Virus record (IMG/VR): IMGVR_UViG_3300025071_000076
Coordinates: 1-20,342 of that record
Source of the DNA: a virus
Strand: one strand, 5' to 3'
DNA: 20,342 nt
In this document: positions 1 through 9,800 of the stretch, piece after piece
Numbering within the stretch: position 1 is the first letter of the stretch
How the letters are laid out: every line of letters starts with the position of its first letter
Translations under genes and position numbers: made by a program
The notes under the pieces: model-generated
Databases searched by the model: none
What the model was told of the DNA's origin: nothing
What the model saw: only the letters and a program-made list of their open reading frames with translations

Positions 1-3000
1 CTTCACCATCCCAAACATCAGAACTAGTCATGTCTTTAATGTCTTCTACAGTAATAGTACCATCTTTATACTTAGCAGCCAAACCTTCAAGATATTTTAT
101 TATATCTGTTTCTCCTCTAAAATTAAACGGCTTTATATCTAATTTACCAGCTTCAATAACACCGTCATTAAGATTTAATCCTAACACGCCTAAAAGTCCT
201 GTTTTTTTGTAGTTAGATAAATCTATTCTACCTTCTGCTACTTCTTCTAAAAACACAGTCAAAACCTCATCAGGCGTTTGATTGTTTGTTCTTGTTAATA
301 TTCTATTGTAAGCATCTACATCAAAATCTCTTAAAAAATTCATTACAGTATTAGCAAAAGGCTTAAATGCTTGTGGATTAACTCCAAACGCCTCACTAAA
401 TATAGTATGGCCTAAAGCTTCATGAATACCTGTGTTTGGTAATAAGTTGTTAGTAGCGTTTTCTATAGAAACTACTACATCAAAAACTTTTACGCCATCT
501 TGAAAGCTTACAAAATTACTACCATTTATAGTTCCATCTTTTATTCCTTTTGCAAAATCTTCAATTTCTTGATTTCCTGTTTCTTCTGTAGTACTATTTT
601 TTGGATCGTCAATTCTTGCTTGAATAATTTTAGTATATTCTTCTATCAGTTTTGAATTATCGCTAGCTGTTGTGTAAGTAGTGTTTATTCCAGATGCGTT
701 TAGTTTATTTACAATTAATAAATCTCTTTGCATGTTTTGCTCTAAAAGCTCTCTAGCTCTTATTTTTTTTGCTTTATCAATTACTTGAGATTCACTTGGG
801 CTTTGTTTACCTTCAAATTTTAATTCAGCTACAGCTATTTTTTCTAATCTGTTTTTTTCGTCTTCTTCTAATAATCCATAAGTAGACGTAAATGATTTTT
901 TATATATATTTCTAGCGTCAGCTAGTTTATCAAATTCTATTCTTATTTTTGCTAAAAGTGATTTTATTTCTTTTGTTTGTTCCAGCTTTAATAAACTATC
1001 ATATTGATCTCTTAAACCTTCTTGTCTAGTTGTAGCTTTCATAAAAAGTGACCAACCTAATGGGTCTATGTTGTTTGCTACGTCAGATTCTATTTCTTTT
1101 AAAATCTCTATATTTCTTTTAGTTATTTCTCCAAATCTTTTTTTATAAGCATTTACTTGTTCTTGAGAAAGAATATCAATAGAATAGCCAGTAAGTTTAC
1201 CTTGAGCAAAAAGTTCTTGATTGTAATCGTAGGCTTCTAAAGCTTTAGTAATATTTTTTAATTCTGCGTTTCCATCAGTAAATTTTTTATATTTAACTTT
1301 ATCTGACAAAGCGCCCATGATAGCTCCTTGTTGTAATGGAAAGCCAGCAAAAACAACGCCAAACATTCCAGACGTAAAAGCAACCTCTAAAGTATTTTCA
1401 AACACAGGTCTATCGGCTATAATGTTTTGACCCCATTGTGTTATTGCTGTTTCTCCACCTACTTCTAAAAAAACACTTTCCATAAAAAGCGGAGTACCTT
1501 GTTTTATCTGTGTAAAGTATTCTCTTATACCACTACCTATTTTTCTTCTAGCTTCTCCACCTCCACCTTTATATTGTCTAAAGATTTTAAGAGTAGGAAG
1601 TATTCCACCAACATATTCTAAACCTGAAAAACCAATAGCTTGTAACAGCATAAAATCACTAACAGGTCTTCCACCATTTATTTCTTCTAATTCTCTTTGA
1701 GTCATGTAATCTCCACCAGAAGAAGTAGCAGCTAAATACCAACCTAATGGACCACCAAATCCTATTGAAGCAAAGAAAGGTAATTGAGTAGTCCCTGTAT
1801 CAGCAAGCCAATAACCAAAAGTCTCAAAAGAATTAATGCTTTCAAAATCTATTGCTTTAGCAAAAAGACTTGTTCTTTTTTCAACAATTCTTTGGTTTGC
1901 TTGTAAGCCTTCTTTAAGAAAACTAGTTACAGGGCTTTCGTTTTTAATTTCTTTGCCATCAGAATCAACTAATGTAGCGCTAGCTAACTTGTCTAATAAC
2001 TTTGAAGTAAAATAAGCTGATTTACCTAATAAACCTACAACACCCTGTTGAAGAGTACCATACCTTTTAGTTTTGTCAACACTAGTTAAATCTCCAAAAA
2101 TTTTATCAAACAAACTATAATTTCTTTTTAAAAAGTCTAAAGAAACTTCAGCATCTTCATAATCTTGTCTATTGCTTATATAATCTTTAATTTTTATTTG
2201 TAAATTTGCTTTTTTTATATCAAAATTTTGCTTGTTAGTATTTACAAAATCAACTTTATCATTATATAATTTAAGTTTACTGTTATATAAATCTAGATTA
2301 TTTTCTTTTTTTAATTTTTCTAATTCTTTAACGTCTGTTAATAAAGAAGTTTCATAAGCGTTAATGTTTTTAACTTCTTGACCGTTGTTTAATTTAAATA
2401 TTTCAGACATAAAATCAATTTCTTGATTTTCCCACTCGTAACTATCTCTTATTTTTAAAGCATGATTAAAAAGTTCTTTAACTTTTTTCTTTGGTAAATT
2501 TTTTAAATAATCTTTATTTTTTTTATTTAATATAGGATTAATTAATTCTTGCTCATGTATAATTCTAGCAACACCTTGCAGTTGTTCTTTAGTTGTTGCA
2601 GAAGTATCTCCTTTTAATTTTTTTTCTTTATCAATTATTTGTTTAGCCTTTTTTAATTCTTCTTTAAAAGGCTGTATAGTTACCTGTCTACTTGTAGGTG
2701 AAGATATACCAGTTAATGAGCTTCCACCTGTAGATTTAATAGTTTGCTGATAAGGAGTGAAGTCCATATCATTAACAGTATTATTTATATTAATCTCCTC
2801 TTCAGGAGTAAGTTTAGTTGCGTTTAAATAATTGTCATAATCTTGATCAATACTACCTTCGTAAGAGTCTATAACTTCAGCTTCATCTCCCCATTTTTCA
2901 ACATACTCTTGTACGGTTTTTATTTCTTCAAAACCTAACGCATTGCTATCTATTTTTTGTTTTATTTGATCACTAGTAACAATTTGATTGTTAATTTTTA

Positions 3001-3577
3001 TAACTGAATTATTCTTTATAGGTGTAAGAATAACCTCTGGCAAAATTTCTCTTCCTTCTTCATCTACTTCGTAAGTAAAATCATCTGTTGGAAAATTTAT
3101 AGGAACTGTTTCTTCTTTAAATCTTTCATTATAAAAACCTAGTCTATTTTCTATCATAGCCTCTTGTTCAGATCCTACAGGGGCTTGGGTCCATTCTGTT
3201 GAACCTATAGTTTTGGAAAAAAACACTGGGTTGTTTTCAACGTCTACGTCATACTTATAATTAGTGTCTCCAAACGCAACACTAGTTCCTTGACTTACTG
3301 GTTGTGCTTTGTTTAAAACAATAGCTTGACCTGTTTCAGTGTTAAAAAAGTTTTCATCTACACTTGCTAAATCCGAAGAACCATTTTCCGAAACTGATTC
3401 CAAATTTTCGTTGGGCACATTTTCTTGGTTCGTTGTTACAGCTGCACCCTTCGGATCCGCAACAACGTCTATCTTTACTTCTTTGTCATCTAGTTTTCTT
3501 TGTTTAACTAGTCTTTTTATTTCAGTTTCATCAACTCCTTGGTCTTGTAAACTAATTACGTATTCTAAGTTTGTCAT
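1..3577 (-). CDS. Giant C-most virion protein with HEALGH zinc-peptidase motif (partial, 3' end outside window)
   Basis: An uninterrupted frame runs from an ATG at 3577 to the window edge, giving 1192 visible residues with no stop. The start sits 5 bases after the stop of the preceding gene. The N-terminus (MTNLEYVISLQDQGVDETEI) is hydrophilic. Residues about 1-330 are acidic and low-complexity, and about 330-560 are Lys/Glu-rich and probably helical. Three hydrophobic Gly-rich stretches follow at about 592-614, 637-665 and 726-755, then more charged helical sequence. Residues 1052-1057 read HEALGH, the HExxH zinc-binding and catalytic signature of metallopeptidases. Glutamates at 1111, 1112 and 1115 could supply a third ligand. 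Size, hydrophobic segments and position after two smaller proteins fit an internal virion (ejection) protein. The role and the peptidase activity are inferences; the open frame and the motif are seen directly. Confidence 0.85.
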   Translation of the reverse strand, partial: MTNLEYVISLQDQGVDETEIKRLVKQRKLDDKEVKIDVVADPKGAAVTTNQENVPNENLESVSENGSSDLASVDENFFNTETGQAIVLNKAQPVSQGTSVAFGDTNYKYDVDVENNPVFFSKTIGSTEWTQAPVGSEQEAMIENRLGFYNERFKEETVPINFPTDDFTYEVDEEGREILPEVILTPIKNNSVIKINNQIVTSDQIKQKIDSNALGFEEIKTVQEYVEKWGDEAEVIDSYEGSIDQDYDNYLNATKLTPEEEININNTVNDMDFTPYQQTIKSTGGSSLTGISSPTSRQVTIQPFKEELKKAKQIIDKEKKLKGDTSATTKEQLQGVARIIHEQELINPILNKKNKDYLKNLPKKKVKELFNHALKIRDSYEWENQEIDFMSEIFKLNNGQEVKNINAYETSLLTDVKELEKLKKENNLDLYNSKLKLYNDKVDFVNTNKQNFDIKKANLQIKIKDYISNRQDYEDAEVSLDFLKRNYSLFDKIFGDLTSVDKTKRYGTLQQGVVGLLGKSAYFTSKLLDKLASATLVDSDGKEIKNESPVTSFLKEGLQANQRIVEKRTSLFAKAIDFESINSFETFGYWLADTGTTQLPFFASIGFGGPLGWYLAATSSGGDYMTQRELEEINGGRPVSDFMLLQAIGFSGLEYVGGILPTLKIFRQYKGGGGEARRKIGSGIREYFTQIKQGTPLFMESVFLEVGGETAITQWGQNIIADRPVFENTLEVAFTSGMFGVVFAGFPLQQGAIMGALSDKVKYKKFTDGNAELKNITKALEAYDYNQELFAQGKLTGYSIDILSQEQVNAYKKRFGEITKRNIEILKEIESDVANNIDPLGWSLFMKATTRQEGLRDQYDSLLKLEQTKEIKSLLAKIRIEFDKLADARNIYKKSFTSTYGLLEEDEKNRLEKIAVAELKFEGKQSPSESQVIDKAKKIRARELLEQNMQRDLLIVNKLNASGINTTYTTASDNSKLIEEYTKIIQARIDDPKNSTTEETGNQEIEDFAKGIKDGTINGSNFVSFQDGVKVFDVVVSIENATNNLLPNTGIHEALGHTIFSEAFGVNPQAFKPFANTVMNFLRDFDVDAYNRILTRTNNQTPDEVLTVFLEEVAEGRIDLSNYKKTGLLGVLGLNLNDGVIEAGKLDIKPFNFRGETDIIKYLEGLAAKYKDGTITVEDIKDMTSSDVWDGE

Positions 3578-3582
3578 TTAAT

Positions 3583-4683
3583 TTAATTTAAATCATTATC
3601 ATCCATGAATTTTTGTGCTTTTGCTTTTTTAGACTCAGCTAAATCAAATACGGCTGCGTCAGCCTCTACAGTTGGTATTTGGTTTTTAGTAAATTGTTTT
3701 AAATAATTATTCATAAAATATTCTTTATATTTTTTTTCAAATAAAACTTTATTATTTTGGCTTAATGGTAAATCTTTTTCATAAGACCAGCTTTTACTAC
3801 CAGCGTTAGCATTTTGAACCATTTGATCATCTTCTTCTACGCTAGAACCTTGAGCTATATAAACGTTCCAAGCGGCTACTGCTGATTGCTCTGAGCTAAA
3901 TAACCCTGCTACTTCAGCGTTTATAAAAGGTGTTGCTTTTTTTTGTATTTTATCTAAATCATACTTTAAAACATTTCTACCTTTGCCATTACCTAAATCA
4001 ACAACTTCGTATTCATAGTTTCCTTCAGCGTCTTTTATTACAAAGGTTTCACTTATTTTAGCTGAAGATTTTAACGCGCCTTTTTCATCAAACATTTCAG
4101 GATCAAAAACGCCAATGTCCTTAAGCAATTCTGACATGTCTTGATTTATATCTGGCGTAGATGCTACTAGAGCTGTACCTGATTCAGTTAAAGATTTTAA
4201 AGCAGTATTGTTTATAGTAAAATTACCTGGTATTCCAGGACCGCTAAATACTAATTCTTGACCTCCATTTTCTAGTAAATTCAATGAAATATCATAACCA
4301 TCGCTTTTGCTAAAACCAGGTTTTTCAGAAAATATAGAACTTATAACTGTGTAAACAAAATTATTATTAGGATCAAAGTTTGGTTCATTAGTTACTGAAA
4401 CTTCACCTATTAAGTTTGATAAAAAATCTAAAGAATCTTGAGGGTAAGCTTCTAGTTGAGATATTTTTTTTAACTCATACTCACAATTATCATCAATACA
4501 TTCATTGTTTTGAATGGCTAACTTTAATTTAGCATACGCAACGCCAGTATATTGATAAGCTCTGTTTAATATGCTAAACTCTGTATCAATTGGTGAGGCT
4601 AAATAATCTAAATTATAAGCCATCACATCACTTTCGTTTATTTGTTTTACTAAAAGGTTGTTAATTGTATTTTTGTTTTCCAT
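3583..4683 (-). CDS. Putative internal virion protein, 366 residues, function unknown
   Basis: I do not recognise a family. The protein is acidic and mostly soluble-looking, with no signal peptide or membrane segment. Two cysteines lie close together near residues 55-60 (CIDDNC). A Gly/Pro-rich loop (SGPGIPGNF) lies near the middle, and the C-terminal 80 residues are Lys-rich and probably helical. I chose the ATG at 4683 (MENKNTINN), which lies 10 bases after the previous stop and follows an A/T-rich leader like its neighbours. The upstream ATG at 4725 would add 14 residues (MVVLSKLLECKIYK) and overlap the previous gene by 32 bases. It lies between a small and a giant virion-like protein, the place held by the middle ejection protein in T7-type phages. 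That role is inferred from position only. Confidence 0.8.
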   Translation of the reverse strand: MENKNTINNLLVKQINESDVMAYNLDYLASPIDTEFSILNRAYQYTGVAYAKLKLAIQNNECIDDNCEYELKKISQLEAYPQDSLDFLSNLIGEVSVTNEPNFDPNNNFVYTVISSIFSEKPGFSKSDGYDISLNLLENGGQELVFSGPGIPGNFTINNTALKSLTESGTALVASTPDINQDMSELLKDIGVFDPEMFDEKGALKSSAKISETFVIKDAEGNYEYEVVDLGNGKGRNVLKYDLDKIQKKATPFINAEVAGLFSSEQSAVAAWNVYIAQGSSVEEDDQMVQNANAGSKSWSYEKDLPLSQNNKVLFEKKYKEYFMNNYLKQFTKNQIPTVEADAAVFDLAESKKAKAQKFMDDNDLN

Positions 4684-4693
4684 CTTATATATT

Positions 4694-5335
4694 TTACACT
4701 CCAAAAGCTTCGATAGCACCACCAACCATACCAGTTAAAGCAGATGTTGTATCGCTAGCAGCTTGTGCTTCTAAATTTTGTTGGTTTACTAATTGACTAG
4801 ATACTCTATCTAACTGAGCAACTTGTCTTTGTTCTGTTTGATTAAATACAAATGATTTACCAGCAACTTCAGCACCTTGTATTCTCTGCGCTTCTGCCAT
4901 TTTTTGACGTTGTAGCGTTTGTTCCCCTTGCGCTCTTAGTTTTTCGTTTTGAGCTTCTTGAGCTTCTATACTTGCTGCAACACCTTTTTTACTTTGTAAC
5001 GCCGCTTGGGCTAAAGCTGTTGCGCCACCAGCACTTGCACCAGTAGATCGTAAAGCATCAAGAGTATTTGCTAAGGAAATATCAGCTTGTTCTATTTTCA
5101 TTTCAGCGGCCTGTGTTGCTACACCTAAGCTAGCAAAAGGATTACTTATCATACCACTCAAACTTTCTACGTCTTCATATGGATTTATAATATCTTGTCT
5201 ACTATCTTCTAAATCATTTAGTTTAGTTTGTAGCTTTATTCTTCTTCTTTTAGCGTCTCTTCTTTTTTTGTTAGCACTTGCGGCACCAAAAATACCACTG
5301 GCAACGCTTAGAACTCCGCCTAATACTCCGCTCAT
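4694..5335 (-). CDS. Small ejection-like internal virion protein, 213 residues
   Basis: The architecture is clear although the sequence family is not. An N-terminal Gly/Ala/Val-rich amphipathic or hydrophobic segment (residues 1-20, MSGVLGGVLSVASGIFGAAS) is followed by a strongly basic patch (about 22-36). A long Ala/Gln/Glu-rich helical region with coiled-coil character spans about 70-190, and a second Gly-rich hydrophobic segment closes the protein (SALTGMVGGAIEAF). Small proteins of about 200 residues with hydrophobic ends and an Ala/Gln-rich helical core occur at this place in podoviruses (T7 gp14 is the well-known case), where they leave the head during infection and form part of a channel in the cell envelope. 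Assignment to that role is by architecture and order. The ATG lies 18 bases after the previous stop, behind an A-rich leader. Confidence 0.8.
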   Translation of the reverse strand: MSGVLGGVLSVASGIFGAASANKKRRDAKRRRIKLQTKLNDLEDSRQDIINPYEDVESLSGMISNPFASLGVATQAAEMKIEQADISLANTLDALRSTGASAGGATALAQAALQSKKGVAASIEAQEAQNEKLRAQGEQTLQRQKMAEAQRIQGAEVAGKSFVFNQTEQRQVAQLDRVSSQLVNQQNLEAQAASDTTSALTGMVGGAIEAFGV

Positions 5336-5353
5336 AATTTTTTTATTTTAATT

Positions 5354-6841
5354 TTAATATCCATTGTTAGCAACATATTCTGATCCAACGCTAAACAATT
5401 CTTTTTCTGATCCATAATTTGTAACTGTGTCTGTACTTATTTTAACAGTAGCAATAAATCCTTTTATACCACTCATATCAGGACCAAATAAAACTTCTCC
5501 TGTTGCCGCTGGACTATTATTAACTAAGTTTGCTACATATTTATTTTCTTTTCTATCAAAACCTGCGTAATAAAAAGGAGTCACAGCCGCTGAAGTTCCG
5601 GTGTTTGGTGGAACAGCAGAGTCATATCTACCTTGTGTATAGCTATAAATAGCTGGTGTAGCAGAATTTATATTAGTTACTATTGTGTCTTGATAAACAT
5701 CCCAATCAGTGTTAGTTTTTATAGAATCTTCACCGGTAGTATCTGAATTTATACTGTTTATTTGCCAACCATTACTACCTTCGTAGTTTATTGTTTTAAA
5801 GTTTTTTGATCTACCTACCTGCGGATTAAAAACAAAAGTCACAGAAGAAGGATAATTAACATTGTAAAATCTACCTCTTTTAGATCCTGGAAAATTACTT
5901 TCATTAGCATAATGTTGATACAGCTTACCATCTTTTAAGCTATAAAAATTATTTCTTATACTAAACATTTGATCAGGTTTATAACTAAAAAAACTTGTCC
6001 AACCTTTTACTACTTCGTCAAATGATAAAGTATTATAATCTGTGGAGGTTGGATACGTTACGCAGTTTTGTTGAGTAGAAATAACGTATTGTTTGTTGTG
6101 TATGTCCCAACCACCTATAATTGTTCCTTGTGCTACTGGAGTATCAATATCGTTTAGTTGATCTCTAAAGTAATCTAACATACCGTATCTTGATATCTCT
6201 TCTAAACCATTTTGAGAAAGTCTCATTATAGCATTGTTGTTTTTGTCTGAAAAATATTTTGCATACCCATACACAGCAAAGCTTTGAGGATCTTTAGATA
6301 TTCCATACATACCTTTGTAAGGTTGTATTGTTCCTATAGTTAAATTAGCAGAGGTTACAGCTCCACCACCTTCTGCAGAATATATAGCATCTTTATCTAT
6401 TAACGCTCTACTTACTTTTAATTCTTGAAATATAGTTAAATTAGAATTTTCAGCATGTAATTTTTGTATACTTCCGTTGGCCGGGCTAGCGGCTTTAGTT
6501 ATATCTTCTCCAACCGAAAAAACATTAGTGTTGTTTATTCCAGTTCTAGAATTAAATATACCTGAGTATATTAAAGCATTACCTCTTATAGTAGCGTTAG
6601 GTTCTTCTTCTACTAAATAAGCTTTAGCACCGTAGTCGGTGCTTGTGTTATTGTAACCACCTCTTATTCTAGATTCTTCTATAGCCCATTGATTTTCGTT
6701 AGCAGCAGCCCCTCTTGAATAACCACCTTTCGCGGTAGGTATACCAAAAGAACCGTTCCATTTAGGAAGATTTCCAGCTGAGTTAATACTTTTTTTAAGA
6801 ATAAAAGTATTAAAATATTTAACTTCTATAAGTGCTGCCAT
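5354..6841 (-). CDS. Tail structural protein, 495 residues (nozzle/stem-like)
   Basis: The protein is rich in Tyr, Asn, Ser, Gly and aromatic residues with alternating beta-type sequence, typical of short-tail structural proteins. No signal peptide or membrane segment is seen. Characteristic segments are EESRIRGGYNNTSTDYGAKA (about 55-74), a stretch around KVSRALIDKDAIYSAEGGG, and GGWDIHNKQYVIST followed by SFDEVVKGWTSFFSYKPDQM in the middle. Repeated strands of the type 'display or report a value' (NNFYSLKDGKLYQHY) suggest propeller-like blades. It follows the 1378-residue tail protein after a 42-base gap and precedes the ejection-like genes. I think it belongs to the distal tail tube or nozzle, perhaps working with or split from its large neighbour. 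Family assignment is from recollection of similar marine phage proteins and is not certain. Confidence 0.8.
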   Translation of the reverse strand: MAALIEVKYFNTFILKKSINSAGNLPKWNGSFGIPTAKGGYSRGAAANENQWAIEESRIRGGYNNTSTDYGAKAYLVEEEPNATIRGNALIYSGIFNSRTGINNTNVFSVGEDITKAASPANGSIQKLHAENSNLTIFQELKVSRALIDKDAIYSAEGGGAVTSANLTIGTIQPYKGMYGISKDPQSFAVYGYAKYFSDKNNNAIMRLSQNGLEEISRYGMLDYFRDQLNDIDTPVAQGTIIGGWDIHNKQYVISTQQNCVTYPTSTDYNTLSFDEVVKGWTSFFSYKPDQMFSIRNNFYSLKDGKLYQHYANESNFPGSKRGRFYNVNYPSSVTFVFNPQVGRSKNFKTINYEGSNGWQINSINSDTTGEDSIKTNTDWDVYQDTIVTNINSATPAIYSYTQGRYDSAVPPNTGTSAAVTPFYYAGFDRKENKYVANLVNNSPAATGEVLFGPDMSGIKGFIATVKISTDTVTNYGSEKELFSVGSEYVANNGY

Positions 6842-6883
6842 ATTCTATTGTTATTATTACTTGTTTTTTTTAATATTTAATTG

Positions 6884-9800
6884 TTATCCACCACAAGATG
6901 GTATTGGAGCACCACCACCACCACCACTACCACTTGGAAATAATGGACCAAAAAATGGAGTTAAAGCTGTTTGTGGTACCCCAGCTATCTTATAATTCAT
7001 TATAGGAGTAGTTAACGCACATAATCTAGGCCCTCTCATTGGTTGCCCAACTACCGCAGTGGTAAAAGGATACGGGCTGCCATCATTAGGATAATCAAAC
7101 GTGTAAGTTGTTCCATCACAATTTACTACTGTAAAAACAACGTCTTCGGCCCCAACTATACTTGGTAAAATACCTATAAAATAACCACAAACACCGTTAG
7201 TTACATTTACCACAAAAGCACAAGTGTCAGTATCAGGCCCAGCGTCTGTTAATTTTACAGTAAAATTATAAGCTTGATTAGGAACTTGTATTCCTGGTGC
7301 AAAACTTATTATAGCTGTTCTGGAGCTACCAATTATATCATTGTAAGAAAATATAAAACTTCCATTACCTGGAACTGATGAGTTAGTTGGTCCGTAACTT
7401 GCTCCGTCTGCACCCATAACAACTAAATCATATTCTAAATCTTTAGCAGAATTTCCTGAAGTTCCTGTTCCAGCTGATCCATTTTTACCAGTTAAAGTAA
7501 CTAAATTTAAAGACTGACCACTTATCCAAGTTATTGGCCCAGTAGGACACCCTGTTATTATAGGTGGTAAATTACCTAAACTTACGTTATTTATAGCTAT
7601 TATATTTGTAACACCATTAACAAGTGATGTAAATTCAAAATTAAAAAATCGATCAACCGCCGGTGGATCATATCCAAAATAAAAAGTGCCAACGGTTCTT
7701 ATGTTATAAGTTCCATTGTTATTATTAACAAATTCAAATTGGTCATTTTTAGGTAAACCATTGTTGTCGGTTACATTTGTTAATGTTAACTGCGGTGGGT
7801 CTTGAACTACATAAGGAACAGCAGTGCCAAAATTATCTACTAATTGAAAATTACTAGAAATCAATGAGCTATCAGCAAGTCCTTCATTAAAAATATTAGG
7901 ATTAAAATTATTAATAATATTACTAGATGTTGTTGAATCTAATATAGCATCATTAAGATCACTTATTAATCCTGTAGAAGTTGTTTCCCAAAATATATCT
8001 AATAAAGACTCAACACCGTCTGTTTCTAATACAGCTAAATTTTGAACTGATTCATCGGGGTTAGATGGTGTAAATATTAATTTTGTACCTAATGCTAAAG
8101 TTACGCTTTCGGTTAATATAAGGTTTGTAGAATTTATAGATTTTACTTTTAAACTAGCAGGTAATTCAAAACCAGATACACTCATACCTGGTAATATTGT
8201 GCCAATAATATTTGTTAAACCAGTTACATTAGGAGATTCTGCTACTGCTGGTGAAATTGCTGATATAATAGTTGCAGGTATACCAAATTTAGCCACATTA
8301 GATATTCTAGCTATTAATGGATCAGAGTCTACGTTATAAAATTCTGCACTAGGTATATATGACAAAGCGCTTTCAGCATTAAATAAATCATTGTTTCCTG
8401 CTATAGTGCTTACAACTTGGTTAGTAGTACCAGGATAGTATTGTTTATTCCAACTACCAGCATCATCTCCAGGAGGATTTTGATTAACGTCATTATTTTC
8501 AACTCTACCGTTTAAAACTACACTGCTTCTAAATTGTCTTTGTGTAGGACCTACTTCTGATAAATCTCTAGGAACTTTATTTATATTGTCATTAATTAAA
8601 ACAGCATGAGATGTTTTGTTTATTTCTAAAAGTGCATCATCTGGATATGCTGCCATAACTCCTGGTAAATAAACATTGTAATACTCTTGCTCCTGTTGTT
8701 TTACTACTATTTTATAAGAATACCAACCTAAAGGGTTGTATGCTTTAGTACTAATATCGCCATTGTATAGGCCTGGTGAATTAGGTAATGCTCCTGAAGA
8801 GATAGGATCATTAAATAATACTTTTAATGAATTACCTGGCCATGTTAAAGTATTAGTGCCTGTTGTTATATATGGAGAAAAAACAGTTGAACCTAAAAAT
8901 TCTTGAGCAGCTGCACCAGATCCAACGGTAACTAAATCATTAGAAGATGATAATATAACAGTAGATTGTCTACCATACCTATCAGACAAAACAATACCAA
9001 CTTGATAACTTCTATTTGTTTTTAATGAAGAATTAGGGTATTCTATTTTACTAGTAGTATTAATAGTTGCTCCGCCTGGTTCAAAATTTAATACATTACC
9101 GTTGTTTATAGTAAGTGTAGTGGCTTTAGTTAATGTTATTGAATTGCTACCATTAAACGTTTGAACTCTTGTACCGTTAGATATACCTGATCCAGTTATA
9201 ATATCACCAACTAATATAGTTCCTAATCTAGGAGCTAAAGTTAATGTAGTTACACCAGCAGAGTAAGGACCATTAGTTACTAAACCATCAGCTGTGTTTA
9301 ATGAAAAATCTAATTTTTCACTAGCAGCTACGTTGTAGTTTAAGCTTGCAGGAGGCGTGTGCTTGTCTTGAAAATTTCCGTAAACTATTCTATTGCTTAT
9401 TATTTCTTGAGCTAAAGCTTTTACTGGAACTTTATCATATACTCTTATTAATTCGTCTGATGGTAAAGTTTTGTAAGGTTTTTTTGATTGATACTCATAA
9501 GTAAAAATTTTATCATTACCTATAGTAATAAAAGTGTCATCAGCTAATGTTTGAGCGCTACTTAAGGTTAATACATTAGTTACTGCGTTAAATGAAACAA
9601 CCGTAGGTCTATTAACAATACCTGTTCCACTAGCTATAGCTCCAATTTTAGGAACGCCACTTACATAATCTACTGCCATGTTAGCATTGCTTGTTATTGC
9701 TCCGTTTAATCTAACCGAAGATGTAGAAGCTTTCATTTGATCTATAGTAACAGTATCTAAAACTTTTACAGCTAAACTATCTGACTCTTTGTATAAAATA

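Noticed and set aside
3339-3581. Plus-strand open frame of 80 codons opposite the start of the giant gene
   Set aside because: Serine/leucine/phenylalanine-rich antisense translation of the acidic N-terminal region of the giant gene; no leader and no support for transcription on this strand.
3578-3592. Tandem TTTAA units before the giant gene as a possible binding-site array
   Set aside because: Only about three short units in AT-rich DNA, overlapping a stop codon and a leader; expected by chance.
4684-4725. Upstream ATG giving a 380-residue version of the second ejection-like protein
   Set aside because: It would overlap the preceding gene by 32 bases, while overlaps are absent elsewhere. 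The ATG at 4683 has typical spacing and leader.
4852-5046. Plus-strand open frame of 64 codons with Leu-rich, membrane-like sequence
   Set aside because: It is the antisense shadow of the Ala/Gln-rich coiled coil of the 213-residue gene, which automatically reads as Leu/Cys/Val on the other strand.
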